Positions 8,840 to 18,068 of a DNA stretch of 64,000 nucleotides are shown one piece after another. Below the pieces are notes generated by a model, which did not search any database, had not been told where the DNA came from, and saw only the letters and a program-made list of their open reading frames with translations. The stretch covers positions 1 through 64,000 of the forward strand of contig JAFGQI010000125.1 of NCBI GenBank assembly GCA_016935755.1. Direction: 5' to 3'. A program made the position numbers and the translations under genes. Each line of letters begins with the position of its first letter. Position 1 is the stretch's first letter. The stretch comes from Anaerolineales bacterium (GTDB lineage: Bacteria; Chloroflexota; Anaerolineae; Anaerolineales; UBA4823).

Positions 8840-9499
8840 TTGAATAAAAATACTCGATCTGCCTCGCCTGATCTGGATCGCTTTGCACAGCGGATTACTG
8901 AATTACGACAAGCTCTTCAATCTCGCTCCTTGGATCGCCTGATTTTAGACACCGGCGCAACCTTTATCTCTACCAATGCCAACCAGGGAGAATTTCACCT
9001 GCCCTTATGGTCCCGTCCGGTCCGGATTACATACCCTGCTTTCATCGCCTATCCGATTGCCGGAGAAGAGCCTCTCCCCTCGTTCCTGCAAGCCATGCTG
9101 CTGTACTATTTCAACACAGCAGATGGAACCCCTCCCTCAGAACAATGGATCTCTTTTGCCGACCTTCCAGATGGCCGGTTTTACAACCAGGCTTTTCAAA
9201 GCTACACAGGCGCTGAACTGGTGCGCCGTTTCAAGGACAACCCGGCAGCATTTGAACAGGCTGCATTGAGGCTTGGTGGGATTCGCGGCGCTCTAGGCGA
9301 TGCATCTTTTGTTTTCCAGGCCCTGCCACGAGTAGCCTTGTTGGTCGTGATCTGGCAGGGCGATGAAGACTTCCCCTGCTCATTCCAGGTGCTTTTTGAT
9401 AATACAGCCAGCCATTATCTGCCAACCGATGGATATGCTATCCTGGGGAGCACGATCACACACCGGCTGATCGCAGACCAACCCAATAAACCATCCTGA
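8840..9499 (+). CDS. DUF3786 domain-containing protein
   Basis: 219 aa with a TTG start at 8840, decided by the strong AGAGGAG site 6-12 nt upstream; no ATG is equally placed. The sequence matches the DUF3786 pattern: an early LDTGATF segment, FHLPLWSRPVRITYP, then WISFADLPDGRFYNQAF, and a C-terminal GALGDASFVFQALPR with VIWQGDEDFPCSFQVLF. The family is found in anaerobic bacteria and archaea; no biochemical role is established. There is no signal peptide or membrane helix, so it should be cytosolic. It follows the structured RNA candidate and is 10 nt upstream of a lipoprotein gene, which it probably shares a transcript with. Confidence 0.85.
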   Translation: MNKNTRSASPDLDRFAQRITELRQALQSRSLDRLILDTGATFISTNANQGEFHLPLWSRPVRITYPAFIAYPIAGEEPLPSFLQAMLLYYFNTADGTPPSEQWISFADLPDGRFYNQAFQSYTGAELVRRFKDNPAAFEQAALRLGGIRGALGDASFVFQALPRVALLVVIWQGDEDFPCSFQVLFDNTASHYLPTDGYAILGSTITHRLIADQPNKPS

Positions 9500-9509
9500 G
9501 GAGTCTTCC

Positions 9510-10367
9510 ATGCATCACAGGTGTAACCTACACTCCAGAATCCTCAATTATGCACTCGTTACTCTTGTCTTGGCGATCATCGCCAGCGGCTGTGGCAGTC
9601 CGGTAGAGACAGAAAGCCCTCCCACCCAAACAGCCCAGGCAGAACGAGCCAGCCGGCTGGCAACCCAGATGGCTGGCACCCTGGTGCCAACCTGGCAGGT
9701 CTCGAATGCCGAGATCACAGCCACTGCTCAGGCATTCGATGGATTTCTCCAGGAGGTCAGGCAGTGGCCGCTTTTTATTCTCGACACTTTCGATAGTGAT
9801 CGTGATTTGTGGGATACAGGCGTCATGACAGACACCCTGGGCACCGCCAAGTGGGCTATCAGTGAAAACATATTCCAGTGGGATTTATATGCGAACCAGG
9901 GAGTGGTGTGGTGGTCCATTCCGGAGATTGACAGCGTGGGCGACTTTTATGTCAGCGTTGACGTCCAGCAGATAGACGGGCCGGAGGATGCACAATGCGG
10001 CCTTGTTTTCCGGCGCACCGATGATCAAAACTATTACCTGTTCGAGATAAATCGCCAGGGGCAATATGCGGCCTATCTTTATCTGAATGGCAGCTGGGAA
10101 ACCTGGTTGGAGTGGTCTGAATTTGACGCTATCCAGACCAATGAACCCAACCGTCTGAGCGTTATTGGCCTGGGCTCAACTTATTGGTTCTTGGTGAATA
10201 ACCAGATTATCCCATCTATCTCAGGGATTGCTGGTAATTCTCAAGATGGACCAGTTCAGGGAACGATAGGTCTGCTGGTCGGGCTGGATGAGGCCGGGCA
10301 ATCGGCCTCCTGGGAATTCGACAATTTCGAAATCCGCATCCCACCCGCTGATACGCCAACACCTTAA
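9510..10367 (+). CDS. Lipoprotein with a concanavalin-like (LamG/DUF1080-type) domain
   Basis: 285 aa. The ATG at 9510 follows GAGGAG overlapping the previous stop region. The N-terminus is a lipoprotein signal with lipobox IASGC (Cys28), followed by a Thr/Pro/Glu-rich linker. From about residue 85 the pattern FDSDRDLWDTG, then YVSVDVQQIDGPEDAQCGLVFR, YYLFEINRQGQYAAYLY and WEFDNFEIR is the usual layout of a jelly-roll carbohydrate-binding or LamG-like fold. It is probably anchored on the outer face of the membrane and binds glycans or another surface ligand, but the ligand is not visible from the sequence. No catalytic motif is seen. Confidence 0.75.
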   Translation: MHHRCNLHSRILNYALVTLVLAIIASGCGSPVETESPPTQTAQAERASRLATQMAGTLVPTWQVSNAEITATAQAFDGFLQEVRQWPLFILDTFDSDRDLWDTGVMTDTLGTAKWAISENIFQWDLYANQGVVWWSIPEIDSVGDFYVSVDVQQIDGPEDAQCGLVFRRTDDQNYYLFEINRQGQYAAYLYLNGSWETWLEWSEFDAIQTNEPNRLSVIGLGSTYWFLVNNQIIPSISGIAGNSQDGPVQGTIGLLVGLDEAGQSASWEFDNFEIRIPPADTPTP

Positions 10368-10386
10368 ATTTTATTAGGAGCAACGA

Positions 10387-10785
10387 ATGCCCGACGTTAT
10401 TGAACCCGATGCAATGCCAGTCAGTGAACTGCCCGGAATCTGGTCCCCGGTGCAGTGGGACTTGAGCGAAGAAGAAAAACAAGAAGAGCTGGAAGCCCAG
10501 GCTACCGCCAGCCTGTTATGGGCTGTCGACGCGCCTGAGGCAATCTTGCGATTACTGCTCAACGAACATGAAATTGAAACCGCCTTCACCCCTCCAGCAG
10601 GATATGATCCCGAACAGCAAGGCGAGTGGGATGATAATTTGCTCACCTATCAGTTCAAACGACCAATCAAATTGATCAAAGTCGAACAACAACCGGATTA
10701 TCTCTATATCGAATATCGCCTGGCAGATTTAGGTTATTGGGGCATCGAGATCAAACCGGAGGAAGTGAAAATCTCAAGACTTTAG
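10387..10785 (+). CDS. Conserved hypothetical acidic small protein
   Basis: 132 aa, ATG at 10387 preceded by AGGAGCAACGA. It is acidic, lacks signal peptide and membrane helices, and has an early helical stretch (LSEEEKQEELEAQATASLLW) followed by mixed alpha/beta sequence ending in GIEIKPEEVKISRL. I do not recognise the family. It lies 19 nt after the lipoprotein gene and looks like the last gene of that unit; the next gene, mutS, is convergent. Confidence 0.65.
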   Translation: MPDVIEPDAMPVSELPGIWSPVQWDLSEEEKQEELEAQATASLLWAVDAPEAILRLLLNEHEIETAFTPPAGYDPEQQGEWDDNLLTYQFKRPIKLIKVEQQPDYLYIEYRLADLGYWGIEIKPEEVKISRL

Positions 10786-10816
10786 CTGGTCTGTCCTGCA
10801 GGCGAACTTTCATTCC

Positions 10817-13432
10817 TCACTCCTTGAGGTATTTTCTCTGCCATTCATAGAGTTTGTTTAGCGCTTCAATGGGTGAAAGCGAGTTAACATCCATTGTTTT
10901 CAGCTCATCCAACAGCGGATTCGTCTCTGGGAAGAGCGCCAACTGGTGCGAGGCGATCGGATTGATCCGCACCGCTTTTCCAGATGAGGCTTCAAGCTGG
11001 CGCAAAATATCGGCGGCCCGCTGGACCACTGGTTTGGGTAGTCCTGCCAGCTGACCTACATGAATGCCATAGGAGCGATCTGCCCCGCCTGGCACAATCC
11101 GGTGCAGGAAAATCACCTGCCCATCCGCTTCGCTGACCGCTACGTTGTAGTTGCGCACCCCTGGCAGCAGATCAGCCAATTGGGTCAGTTCATGATAGTG
11201 GGTGGCAAACAGGGTCTTGGCCCGCAGGCGTGGATGATTGTGAATATATTCGACCACCGCCCAGGCAATCGAAACACCATCGTACGTGCTGGTGCCGCGC
11301 CCGATCTCATCTAGGATCAACAGGCTGCGTGGGGTCGCATGGTGCAGAATATTGGCAGTTTCCACCATCTCCACCATGAAGGTAGACTGCCCGGCGTGAA
11401 TCTCATCCTGGGCGCCGATGCGGGTAAAAATGCGATCAACCAGCCCGAGCCGCGCCGAGCCAACCGGCACAAAACTGCCAATCTGGGCCATCAAAACGAT
11501 CAAAGCCACCTGGCGGATGAGGGTGGACTTGCCGGACATATTGGGGCCAGTGATGATCCGCACCCGTTCACCCTCTTCAAAAAGGACATCGTTGGGAACA
11601 AACCGCTCGCCAGAGAGCATCTGCTCCACTACCGGATGCCGGCCTTCGTGGATCTCAAGCACATCCTGCTCAGGCATATCCTGCTCAACCATTTCTGGGC
11701 GAACATACCCGGACAGAGCGGCTGTTTCTGCCAATGAAGCCAATACATCCAGCTCGGCCAGCGCACGCGCCGTAGATAGCAGGCGAATCGCAGAATCGGC
11801 CAGACGGGCGCACACTTCTCGAAACAGGCGCTCTTCGATTTCTCGGATGCGTTCTTCCGCATTCAATACCAGAGTCTCATATTCCTTCATCTCCGGGGTA
11901 ATATACCGTTCAGCGTTCACCAGGGTCTGTTTGCGGATATATTCTCCCGGTACCATGTTCGTATGAGTATGGGTAACCTCAATATAGTAGCCAAAAACTT
12001 TGTTGTATCCCACCTTCAGGGATTTGATGCCGGTCCGCTCACGCTCAATCGTTTCTAGATTTGCTATCCAATCCCGGGCATGACGGGAGCGCTCAACGAC
12101 GCCATCCAATTCTGCCGAATATCCTGGCCGGATTACACCCACGTTTTGCAGAGTGGAGGGTGGATCGTCATCCAGGGCGTTTTCCAGCAGCTGCAATTCT
12201 TCACTGCACAGGTGCAGCACGCTCAATACTGAACGCAAAGGATCGGCATCCTCGGGAAGGATAGCCCGCAGACCTGGCAAATGCTGCAGGGCAGCCCGGG
12301 CGGCCACCAGATCGCGAGGTTGGGCTGTCCCACCCAGGATGCGGTTGGTCAGGCGTTCAAGATCTGCAATTGCTTTCAGAGCAGTGCGTAATTCTGCCCG
12401 GCGCAGCCCCTCGCGAAAGAAATAACCTACACCTTCCTGGCGCTGTTGGATGTGAGCCACATTCAGGAGCGGCTTACTGACCCACTGGCGCATCAATCGT
12501 TTTCCCATCGGGGTAACGGTATGATCAAGCACACCCAGAAGAGAGCCTTTGACCGCTCCACTTCGCAAGGTCTCAGTCAGTTCAAGGTTGCGCCGGGTGG
12601 CCGCATCCAGAACCATAAATTCTGACAGGCTGTAGGTGCTCAAACCGGAGAGCAGTTTCAAGCCAGCCGGTTGGGTTTCCTTGAGATACTGCAAAATCGC
12701 CCCCGCGGCCCGCACAGCCACCGGCATACCGCGCAAACCAAAACCATCCAGTGAGGCGACAGCAAAATGGCTCAGGAGAACTTCCTGGCATCGTCCAGGT
12801 TCGAATCGCCAGCCAGGCCAGCGAGACAGATGCCCCGGCAGCCCATCCCGGATAACCAGGTTCTCTGGCAAGAGGATCTCCGCTGGTCTCAGTCGAGACA
12901 GTTCGGCGCGTAAAATCGCCTGGATATCTTCGCCGCTCAATTCAGTCGCAGCGAACTCACCCGTGGTGATATCCACATAAGCTACGCCCGCCCTCCCGGA
13001 CCGGTCGGCGCCTTCGGCTTCGTTGCCCTCAACTGTCACCACACAGGCAAGGTAGTTATTGGCATCTCCCGGCAGCAAGCCTTCCTCAACCACAGTCCCC
13101 GGGGTAACCACACGGGTCACCTGGCGCGGGAATAATCCCCTGACCGGTTGGTCACCTACCTGCTCACAGATCGCCACATGATAGCCGCGCGCGATCAAGC
13201 GCGCCAGGTAGTTTTCGGCTGCATGATGTGGGATACCGGCCATCGGCACTCGCACTCCCTTTGCCACGCTGCGCGAGGTCAGCACAATATCCAATTCACG
13301 CGAGGCAATTTCAGCATCCTGGTCAAAGGTCTCGTAGAAATCACCCAGGCGGAAGAATAAAATCGCCTCTGGATATTGGCGCTTGACTTCCAGATATTGT
13401 TTACGGATCGGACTGATGTCATCTTGGGTCAT
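10817..13432 (-). CDS. mutS: DNA mismatch repair protein MutS
   Basis: 871 aa, the usual MutS1 length. The mismatch-recognition motif GDFYETF is near residue 30, so the Phe-X-Glu wedge is present. The ATPase core has Walker A GPNMSGKST, Walker B LLILDEIGRGTSTYDG and the downstream THYHELT motif. It recognises mismatches and small loops and starts mismatch repair with MutL, which is not in this window. The ATG at 13432 has no Shine-Dalgarno sequence; a -10 box ends 7 nt upstream, which predicts a leaderless message. It is divergent from the ABC ATPase gene and convergent with the small gene ending at 10785. Confidence 0.97.
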   Translation of the reverse strand: MTQDDISPIRKQYLEVKRQYPEAILFFRLGDFYETFDQDAEIASRELDIVLTSRSVAKGVRVPMAGIPHHAAENYLARLIARGYHVAICEQVGDQPVRGLFPRQVTRVVTPGTVVEEGLLPGDANNYLACVVTVEGNEAEGADRSGRAGVAYVDITTGEFAATELSGEDIQAILRAELSRLRPAEILLPENLVIRDGLPGHLSRWPGWRFEPGRCQEVLLSHFAVASLDGFGLRGMPVAVRAAGAILQYLKETQPAGLKLLSGLSTYSLSEFMVLDAATRRNLELTETLRSGAVKGSLLGVLDHTVTPMGKRLMRQWVSKPLLNVAHIQQRQEGVGYFFREGLRRAELRTALKAIADLERLTNRILGGTAQPRDLVAARAALQHLPGLRAILPEDADPLRSVLSVLHLCSEELQLLENALDDDPPSTLQNVGVIRPGYSAELDGVVERSRHARDWIANLETIERERTGIKSLKVGYNKVFGYYIEVTHTHTNMVPGEYIRKQTLVNAERYITPEMKEYETLVLNAEERIREIEERLFREVCARLADSAIRLLSTARALAELDVLASLAETAALSGYVRPEMVEQDMPEQDVLEIHEGRHPVVEQMLSGERFVPNDVLFEEGERVRIITGPNMSGKSTLIRQVALIVLMAQIGSFVPVGSARLGLVDRIFTRIGAQDEIHAGQSTFMVEMVETANILHHATPRSLLILDEIGRGTSTYDGVSIAWAVVEYIHNHPRLRAKTLFATHYHELTQLADLLPGVRNYNVAVSEADGQVIFLHRIVPGGADRSYGIHVGQLAGLPKPVVQRAADILRQLEASSGKAVRINPIASHQLALFPETNPLLDELKTMDVNSLSPIEALNKLYEWQRKYLKE

Positions 13433-13438
13433 AAGTAC

Positions 13439-13467
13439 ATTCTAAAATGAGCCAGCTAAATCGACAA
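13439..13467 (-). promoter_or_regulatory. Promoter of mutS, placing +1 at the start codon
   Basis: On the minus strand TTGTCG (13467-13462), a 17-nt spacer and TAGAAT (13444-13439) lie immediately upstream of the mutS ATG at 13432. The expected +1 is the A of the ATG or within a base of it, and no ribosome binding site is present. Confidence 0.65.
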
Positions 13468-13533
13468 GATACAACCATTGGCTGATATTTTACCTCCCTC
13501 TGCTGTGATATTAATCACGAATTAAATTTTTAG

Positions 13534-13574
13534 AGCTAAAAACATTTGCTAAATTTAGCTGGTAGGAATATAAT
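13534..13574 (+). promoter_or_regulatory. Promoter and possible operator of the ABC ATPase gene
   Basis: TTGCTA at 13546-13551 and TATAAT at 13569-13574 are 17 nt apart. A 7-bp inverted repeat, AGCTAAA at 13534-13540 and TTTAGCT at 13554-13560, brackets the -35 box and could bind a dimeric repressor. The ATG at 13617 lies about 36 nt after the predicted +1. Confidence 0.65.
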
Positions 13575-13616
13575 ATAACCACTATATTCCCGTAAACCGT
13601 GAAAGGAGAAAAACCA

Positions 13617-14717
<1,101 letters not shown>

Positions 14718-14740
14718 GCGGCAAGCCGGGTTTCACAACC

Positions 14741-14782
14741 AAAAGCGTCTCCCGATGGTAGCATTACCTGGGAGACGCTTTT
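14741..14782 (+). terminator. Rho-independent terminator after the ABC ATPase gene
   Basis: Perfect 13-bp inverted repeat (14741-14753 with 14770-14782) with a 16-nt loop; the 3' arm ends in a T-run. Confidence 0.88.
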
Positions 14783-14807
14783 CATGAAATTCTAGAAAGG
14801 AAATACT

Positions 14808-15572
14808 ATGGACAAGATTTATAAACTGGTTATGATCCGCCACGGACAAAGCATCTGGAACCTCGAAAACCGATTTACCGGTTGGACTGATGTAGGACTG
14901 ACAGAACAGGGTCGCCAGGAGGCGCACGAAGGTGCCCGGCTGATGAAAGAGGCAGGTTTTACCTTTGACCTGGCCTTCACCTCTGTCTTAAAGCGCGCCA
15001 TTCAAACGCTGTGGATCGTCATGGAAGATATGGAACTGGAATGGATCCCGGTGGTGCGCGGCTGGCAGTTGAACGAACGCCATTATGGAGCTTTGCAGGG
15101 TCTCAATAAAGCCGAAATGGCGACCCAATACGGTGAAGCACAGGTAAAAATCTGGCGGCGCAGCTATGCTACTCCACCTCCTGCCCTGGAGATGGATGAC
15201 CCCCGCCACCCACGTTTCGACCCACGCTATGCGCTGCTGCCCACCGATGTACTGCCGCGCAGCGAGTCGCTCAAGAACACCGTAGAACGCATGCTGCCTT
15301 ATTGGTTTTCTGTGATTGCCCCGGCAGTCAAATCGGGTCAGCGCGTGTTGGTTTCAGCTCACGGCAACAGTATGCGCGCCCTGGTTAAATATCTGGATAA
15401 CATCTCCGAAGAAGAAATCACCGAACTGAACATCCCCACTGGCGTTCCGCTGGTGTATGAACTGGACAGCCATTTGCGCCGGGTCAACAGCTATTACCTG
15501 GGAGACCCCGAAGCGGTCAAGAAAGCCGCCGAAGCGGTCGCCAGGCAGGGTTCTGCCCAGACCAAAGCTTAA
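14808..15572 (+). CDS. gpmA: 2,3-bisphosphoglycerate-dependent phosphoglycerate mutase
   Basis: 254 aa, ATG at 14808 with GAAAGGAAA upstream. The phosphohistidine motif [18 protein letters not shown] is at about residues 8-25, [12 protein letters not shown] near 85-96, and the second catalytic histidine in [15 protein letters not shown] near 180. Length and motifs fit the dimeric/tetrameric GpmA enzymes that interconvert 3- and 2-phosphoglycerate in glycolysis and gluconeogenesis. It stands alone between two terminators. The C-terminal tail is alanine-rich ([17 protein letters not shown]). Confidence 0.96.
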   Translation: MDKIYKLVMIRHGQSIWNLENRFTGWTDVGLTEQGRQEAHEGARLMKEAGFTFDLAFTSVLKRAIQTLWIVMEDMELEWIPVVRGWQLNERHYGALQGLNKAEMATQYGEAQVKIWRRSYATPPPALEMDDPRHPRFDPRYALLPTDVLPRSESLKNTVERMLPYWFSVIAPAVKSGQRVLVSAHGNSMRALVKYLDNISEEEITELNIPTGVPLVYELDSHLRRVNSYYLGDPEAVKKAAEAVARQGSAQTKA

Positions 15573-15586
15573 TCATCCAAAGACCT

Positions 15587-15626
15587 AAAAAACGAGCAAG
15601 GCCAGGTAAGCCTTGCTCGTTTTTTT
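15587..15626. terminator. Bidirectional terminator between gpmA and the DUF1461 gene
   Basis: A-run (15587-15592), stem CGAGCAAGGC/GCCTTGCTCG (15593-15602 with 15610-15619) and T-run (15620-15626). It can stop transcription from both convergent genes. Confidence 0.92.
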
Positions 15627-15647
15627 ATCCGGCATGATTGCCACCTT

Positions 15648-16325
15648 TCACACTTTCTTCCGCAGCCCGAATCCAATCGCCAGCCCAGAGCTGATGGCGA
15701 TCGACCCCACATAGATAAAAATATCCTGCCAGAAACGCTCTGGAAAAAGGCGGATCAAGGTATCGCTGTAATTAAACATCCAGGTGCCCGGTTCAAAAAA
15801 TACATCGTGGAAGGCTACAAAGAGCACACCAAAACTGAGCAGCACAAATAACAGAATAACCACCAGCAGCGCGGCAGTCAAGAACCCGCCGCGGCTCAAA
15901 CCCACCCGGTAATCATCCAACCAGCCTGCTTTCCACGCCCACAGGCTAAGGGCAATCAGCATACCCAGGGATATGTACCAGACAATCAATGTCCACTGGA
16001 TAGCGATTTTGACATCCACCATATGCTTCAGCTCGCGCTCGTTATAGACAGGCGTGCCATCCTCAAAGCGCAGATCGCCCAGGAAAGAAATATCCGCCGA
16101 ATTCAACAGATAATCGGAGGCAATTCGCGACCAGTACAAACGATCCTCTTTTGTAAAACCATAAGGGTCCGCTGGGAAACCTGGCATGTTATATTCGATG
16201 GGTAAGAAAGCCGGGGTCAACATCAGGCGCACCGCTGCCAAAACCAGGGCTACCGGCGTAAGTAAAGTAATCACCCAAGAAAGGATGCGATATAGAGGTC
16301 TTGTAGATTTTGTCTCGTCACTCAT
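15648..16325 (-). CDS. DUF1461 / TIGR01906 family integral membrane protein
   Basis: 225 aa with four hydrophobic helices: near the N-terminus (LYRILSWVITLLTPVALVLA), two in the middle and one at the C-terminus. The segment FVAFHDVFFEPGTWMFNYSD followed by DTLIRLFPERFWQDIF is the diagnostic DUF1461 region. A soluble loop between helices 1 and 2 carries DSADISFLGDLRFEDG-like sequence. Some DUF1461 relatives (Lit) act in lipoprotein acyl remodelling in Firmicutes, but I see no basis to assign that reaction here. The start codon overlaps the stop of the upstream fused membrane/spermidine-synthase-like gene by 4 nt, so the two are translationally coupled. Confidence 0.85.
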   Translation of the reverse strand: MSDETKSTRPLYRILSWVITLLTPVALVLAAVRLMLTPAFLPIEYNMPGFPADPYGFTKEDRLYWSRIASDYLLNSADISFLGDLRFEDGTPVYNERELKHMVDVKIAIQWTLIVWYISLGMLIALSLWAWKAGWLDDYRVGLSRGGFLTAALLVVILLFVLLSFGVLFVAFHDVFFEPGTWMFNYSDTLIRLFPERFWQDIFIYVGSIAISSGLAIGFGLRKKV

Positions 16326-17887
16326 TCCGGTGTCCCTTGCAGTACTTGCATGTCTCCAAACAGGATATAGTTGAGCACCATATTATTGGTGATCCATTCG
16401 ATCGGCGCCCAATCGTCGGTAAAAACGACTGTGCTCTGTGGGGTGGGCTGTTGGTTCACTACCACCCGCTCTAGCGAAACAATCAGTAAAGGATGTACAT
16501 CTTTTTGGGTGTACAGGTATAACAGATTCCGGTAAAGATACTCAATCTGTGTGGGCTGCACCGTGGCGTAGATCATCGAGTTGAATGATTCGGGCACATC
16601 CATCACATAGATCGATGGAAAGATTGTGCTGATCGTCCCAACCAGGTTCTCAATCAGACCGCGATCAGCCGGCGAACGACCCACATTGATCACCATGACC
16701 CCATCCTGCGCCAGATGATCGTAGACGACCTGAAAAAACTCCTGGGTTGTCAGGTGCCAGGGGATATAGGGTGGGCGATAAGCATCCACCGCGATGATCG
16801 AATAACGCCTCTGGCTGTGGTCTAACCCCCACCGCCCATCCTGGGCAATAGGATTCAAATTGGGCATATCCATATCAAAATACATCCGCCCGGCGGCGAT
16901 GATCTTGGGATCGATTTCATAGCCATCAATCGGGATTGGGCCGAAAACCGCTGTCGCCTGCCGCGCCACTGTACCTCCAGCCAGGCCCACGATCGCCATA
17001 CTGCTCACCAGCTGGTCATCATAAGGCGGCGAGTTGAAGAACGGGGCGGCCAGGAACTGCTCCCAGGGGCCATGGTAATCCAGTTCATCTGGGTGCCAGA
17101 TAGAATGCACCCCCTGCCCCTCGTTCAGGCGCAGCAGATGATAGCCATCCTGTTCGAGCACCTGGATATAATTGTAGGCTGACTCGGTCTCATAAATCTG
17201 ACCGGTGGTGGTCTTGATCGGATCGCCAGCCAACAGGAAGGCTGCCAGAAGCAGCGCAAGCGGCATCCACAGCCAGGGCAGCACACTGCGCCAGCCTGCC
17301 GAACGCCAGATCCCCACTAATGCCACTATCAACAGCAGCCCGCTGAAAACAAGAAAGGTGAAGTTCGTCCCGATCAGGGGGATCAGCACCAGCACGGGCA
17401 AAAAAGTGCCGATGAACGAACCCAGGGTCGAAATGGCGTAGATCCTCCCCGAAACCTGCCCGGCTTTAGCGGTATCTTCGATCGCCAAACGGATGGCAAA
17501 GGGCGAGATTGTCCCCAGCAGGGTCACCGGGACGATTAATAAGATCAATGACGCCAGGAAGGAGCCCAATAATATCCCTAACTGCAGCTGGTCGAAAGCA
17601 TCCGCGGCCGGGCGCAGGAACGGCTGAGCGATTAGAGGCACCATCCCAGAAGTAAAAGCCCCCCAGGCTAAAATTCCATACATGGTCTTATATTGCGGAG
17701 AGCGATCCGCCCAGCGCCCTCCCAGAAAATACCCCAGGGTGAGATAAATCAAGATCAGCCCGATGATGCTGGCCCAAACCAGGTTGCTGACTCCAAAAAC
17801 ACGCTCTAACAACCGCGAAGCTGAAAACTCAATCGCCAGAGTGGTCATCCCAGAAAAAAAGACGGTCAAATATAAATAGCGATTCAT
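16322..17887 (-). CDS. Fused membrane/spermidine-synthase-like protein
   Basis: 521 aa. The N-terminal half (about residues 1-215) holds six to seven transmembrane helices, starting with YLYLTVFFSGMTTLAIEFSA. The C-terminal half resembles the Rossmann-like spermidine-synthase domain: GLAGGTVARQ (nucleotide/SAM-like glycine loop), an acidic IDGYEIDPKII, and VVYDHLAQDGVMVINVGR. The classical polyamine-binding acidic residues are not obvious, so the substrate is unknown. Such fused proteins are common in environmental Chloroflexi and usually labelled spermidine synthase without proof. It is the first gene of a two-gene unit with the DUF1461 protein, with an extended -10 promoter at 17910-17918. 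Confidence 0.85.
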   Translation of the reverse strand: MNRYLYLTVFFSGMTTLAIEFSASRLLERVFGVSNLVWASIIGLILIYLTLGYFLGGRWADRSPQYKTMYGILAWGAFTSGMVPLIAQPFLRPAADAFDQLQLGILLGSFLASLILLIVPVTLLGTISPFAIRLAIEDTAKAGQVSGRIYAISTLGSFIGTFLPVLVLIPLIGTNFTFLVFSGLLLIVALVGIWRSAGWRSVLPWLWMPLALLLAAFLLAGDPIKTTTGQIYETESAYNYIQVLEQDGYHLLRLNEGQGVHSIWHPDELDYHGPWEQFLAAPFFNSPPYDDQLVSSMAIVGLAGGTVARQATAVFGPIPIDGYEIDPKIIAAGRMYFDMDMPNLNPIAQDGRWGLDHSQRRYSIIAVDAYRPPYIPWHLTTQEFFQVVYDHLAQDGVMVINVGRSPADRGLIENLVGTISTIFPSIYVMDVPESFNSMIYATVQPTQIEYLYRNLLYLYTQKDVHPLLIVSLERVVVNQQPTPQSTVVFTDDWAPIEWITNNMVLNYILFGDMQVLQGTPE

Positions 17888-17909
17888 TCAATCGATCCCA
17901 ATGGATTAG

Positions 17910-17918
17910 ATCATACCA
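17910..17918 (-). promoter_or_regulatory. Extended -10 promoter of the fused membrane/spermidine-synthase-like gene
   Basis: On the minus strand TGG-TATGAT (17918-17910) forms an extended -10 element 22 nt before the ATG at 17887. No good -35 box is visible. Confidence 0.45.
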
Positions 17919-17994
17919 GATCAGACGGCAGGATTATATCATCCAGTCAAACGGCCAAACCCCAAATTCCAGAAATCGCCAGTTTTCAATTCAT

Positions 17995-18003
17995 TGGTAT
18001 AAT
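17995..18003 (+). promoter_or_regulatory. Extended -10 promoter of alaS
   Basis: TGG-TATAAT at 17995-18003, with no clear -35 box. The predicted +1 is near 18010, giving a leader of about 58 nt that contains the inverted repeat at 18014-18043. Confidence 0.55.
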
Positions 18004-18013
18004 TCACGGGATA

Positions 18014-18043
18014 AGGGGTAGGGGCAAGCCTGTCCCTACCCCT
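18014..18043. repeat. GC-rich inverted repeat in the alaS leader
   Basis: AGGGGTAGGG at 18014-18023 pairs perfectly with CCCTACCCCT at 18034-18043 around a 10-nt loop. It sits between the promoter and the GGAG ribosome binding site (18060-18063). There is no T-run directly after it, so it is not a simple terminator. No T-box features are visible. Confidence 0.5.
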
Positions 18044-18068
18044 GATTTCTCATTCATTTGGAGTTCGT

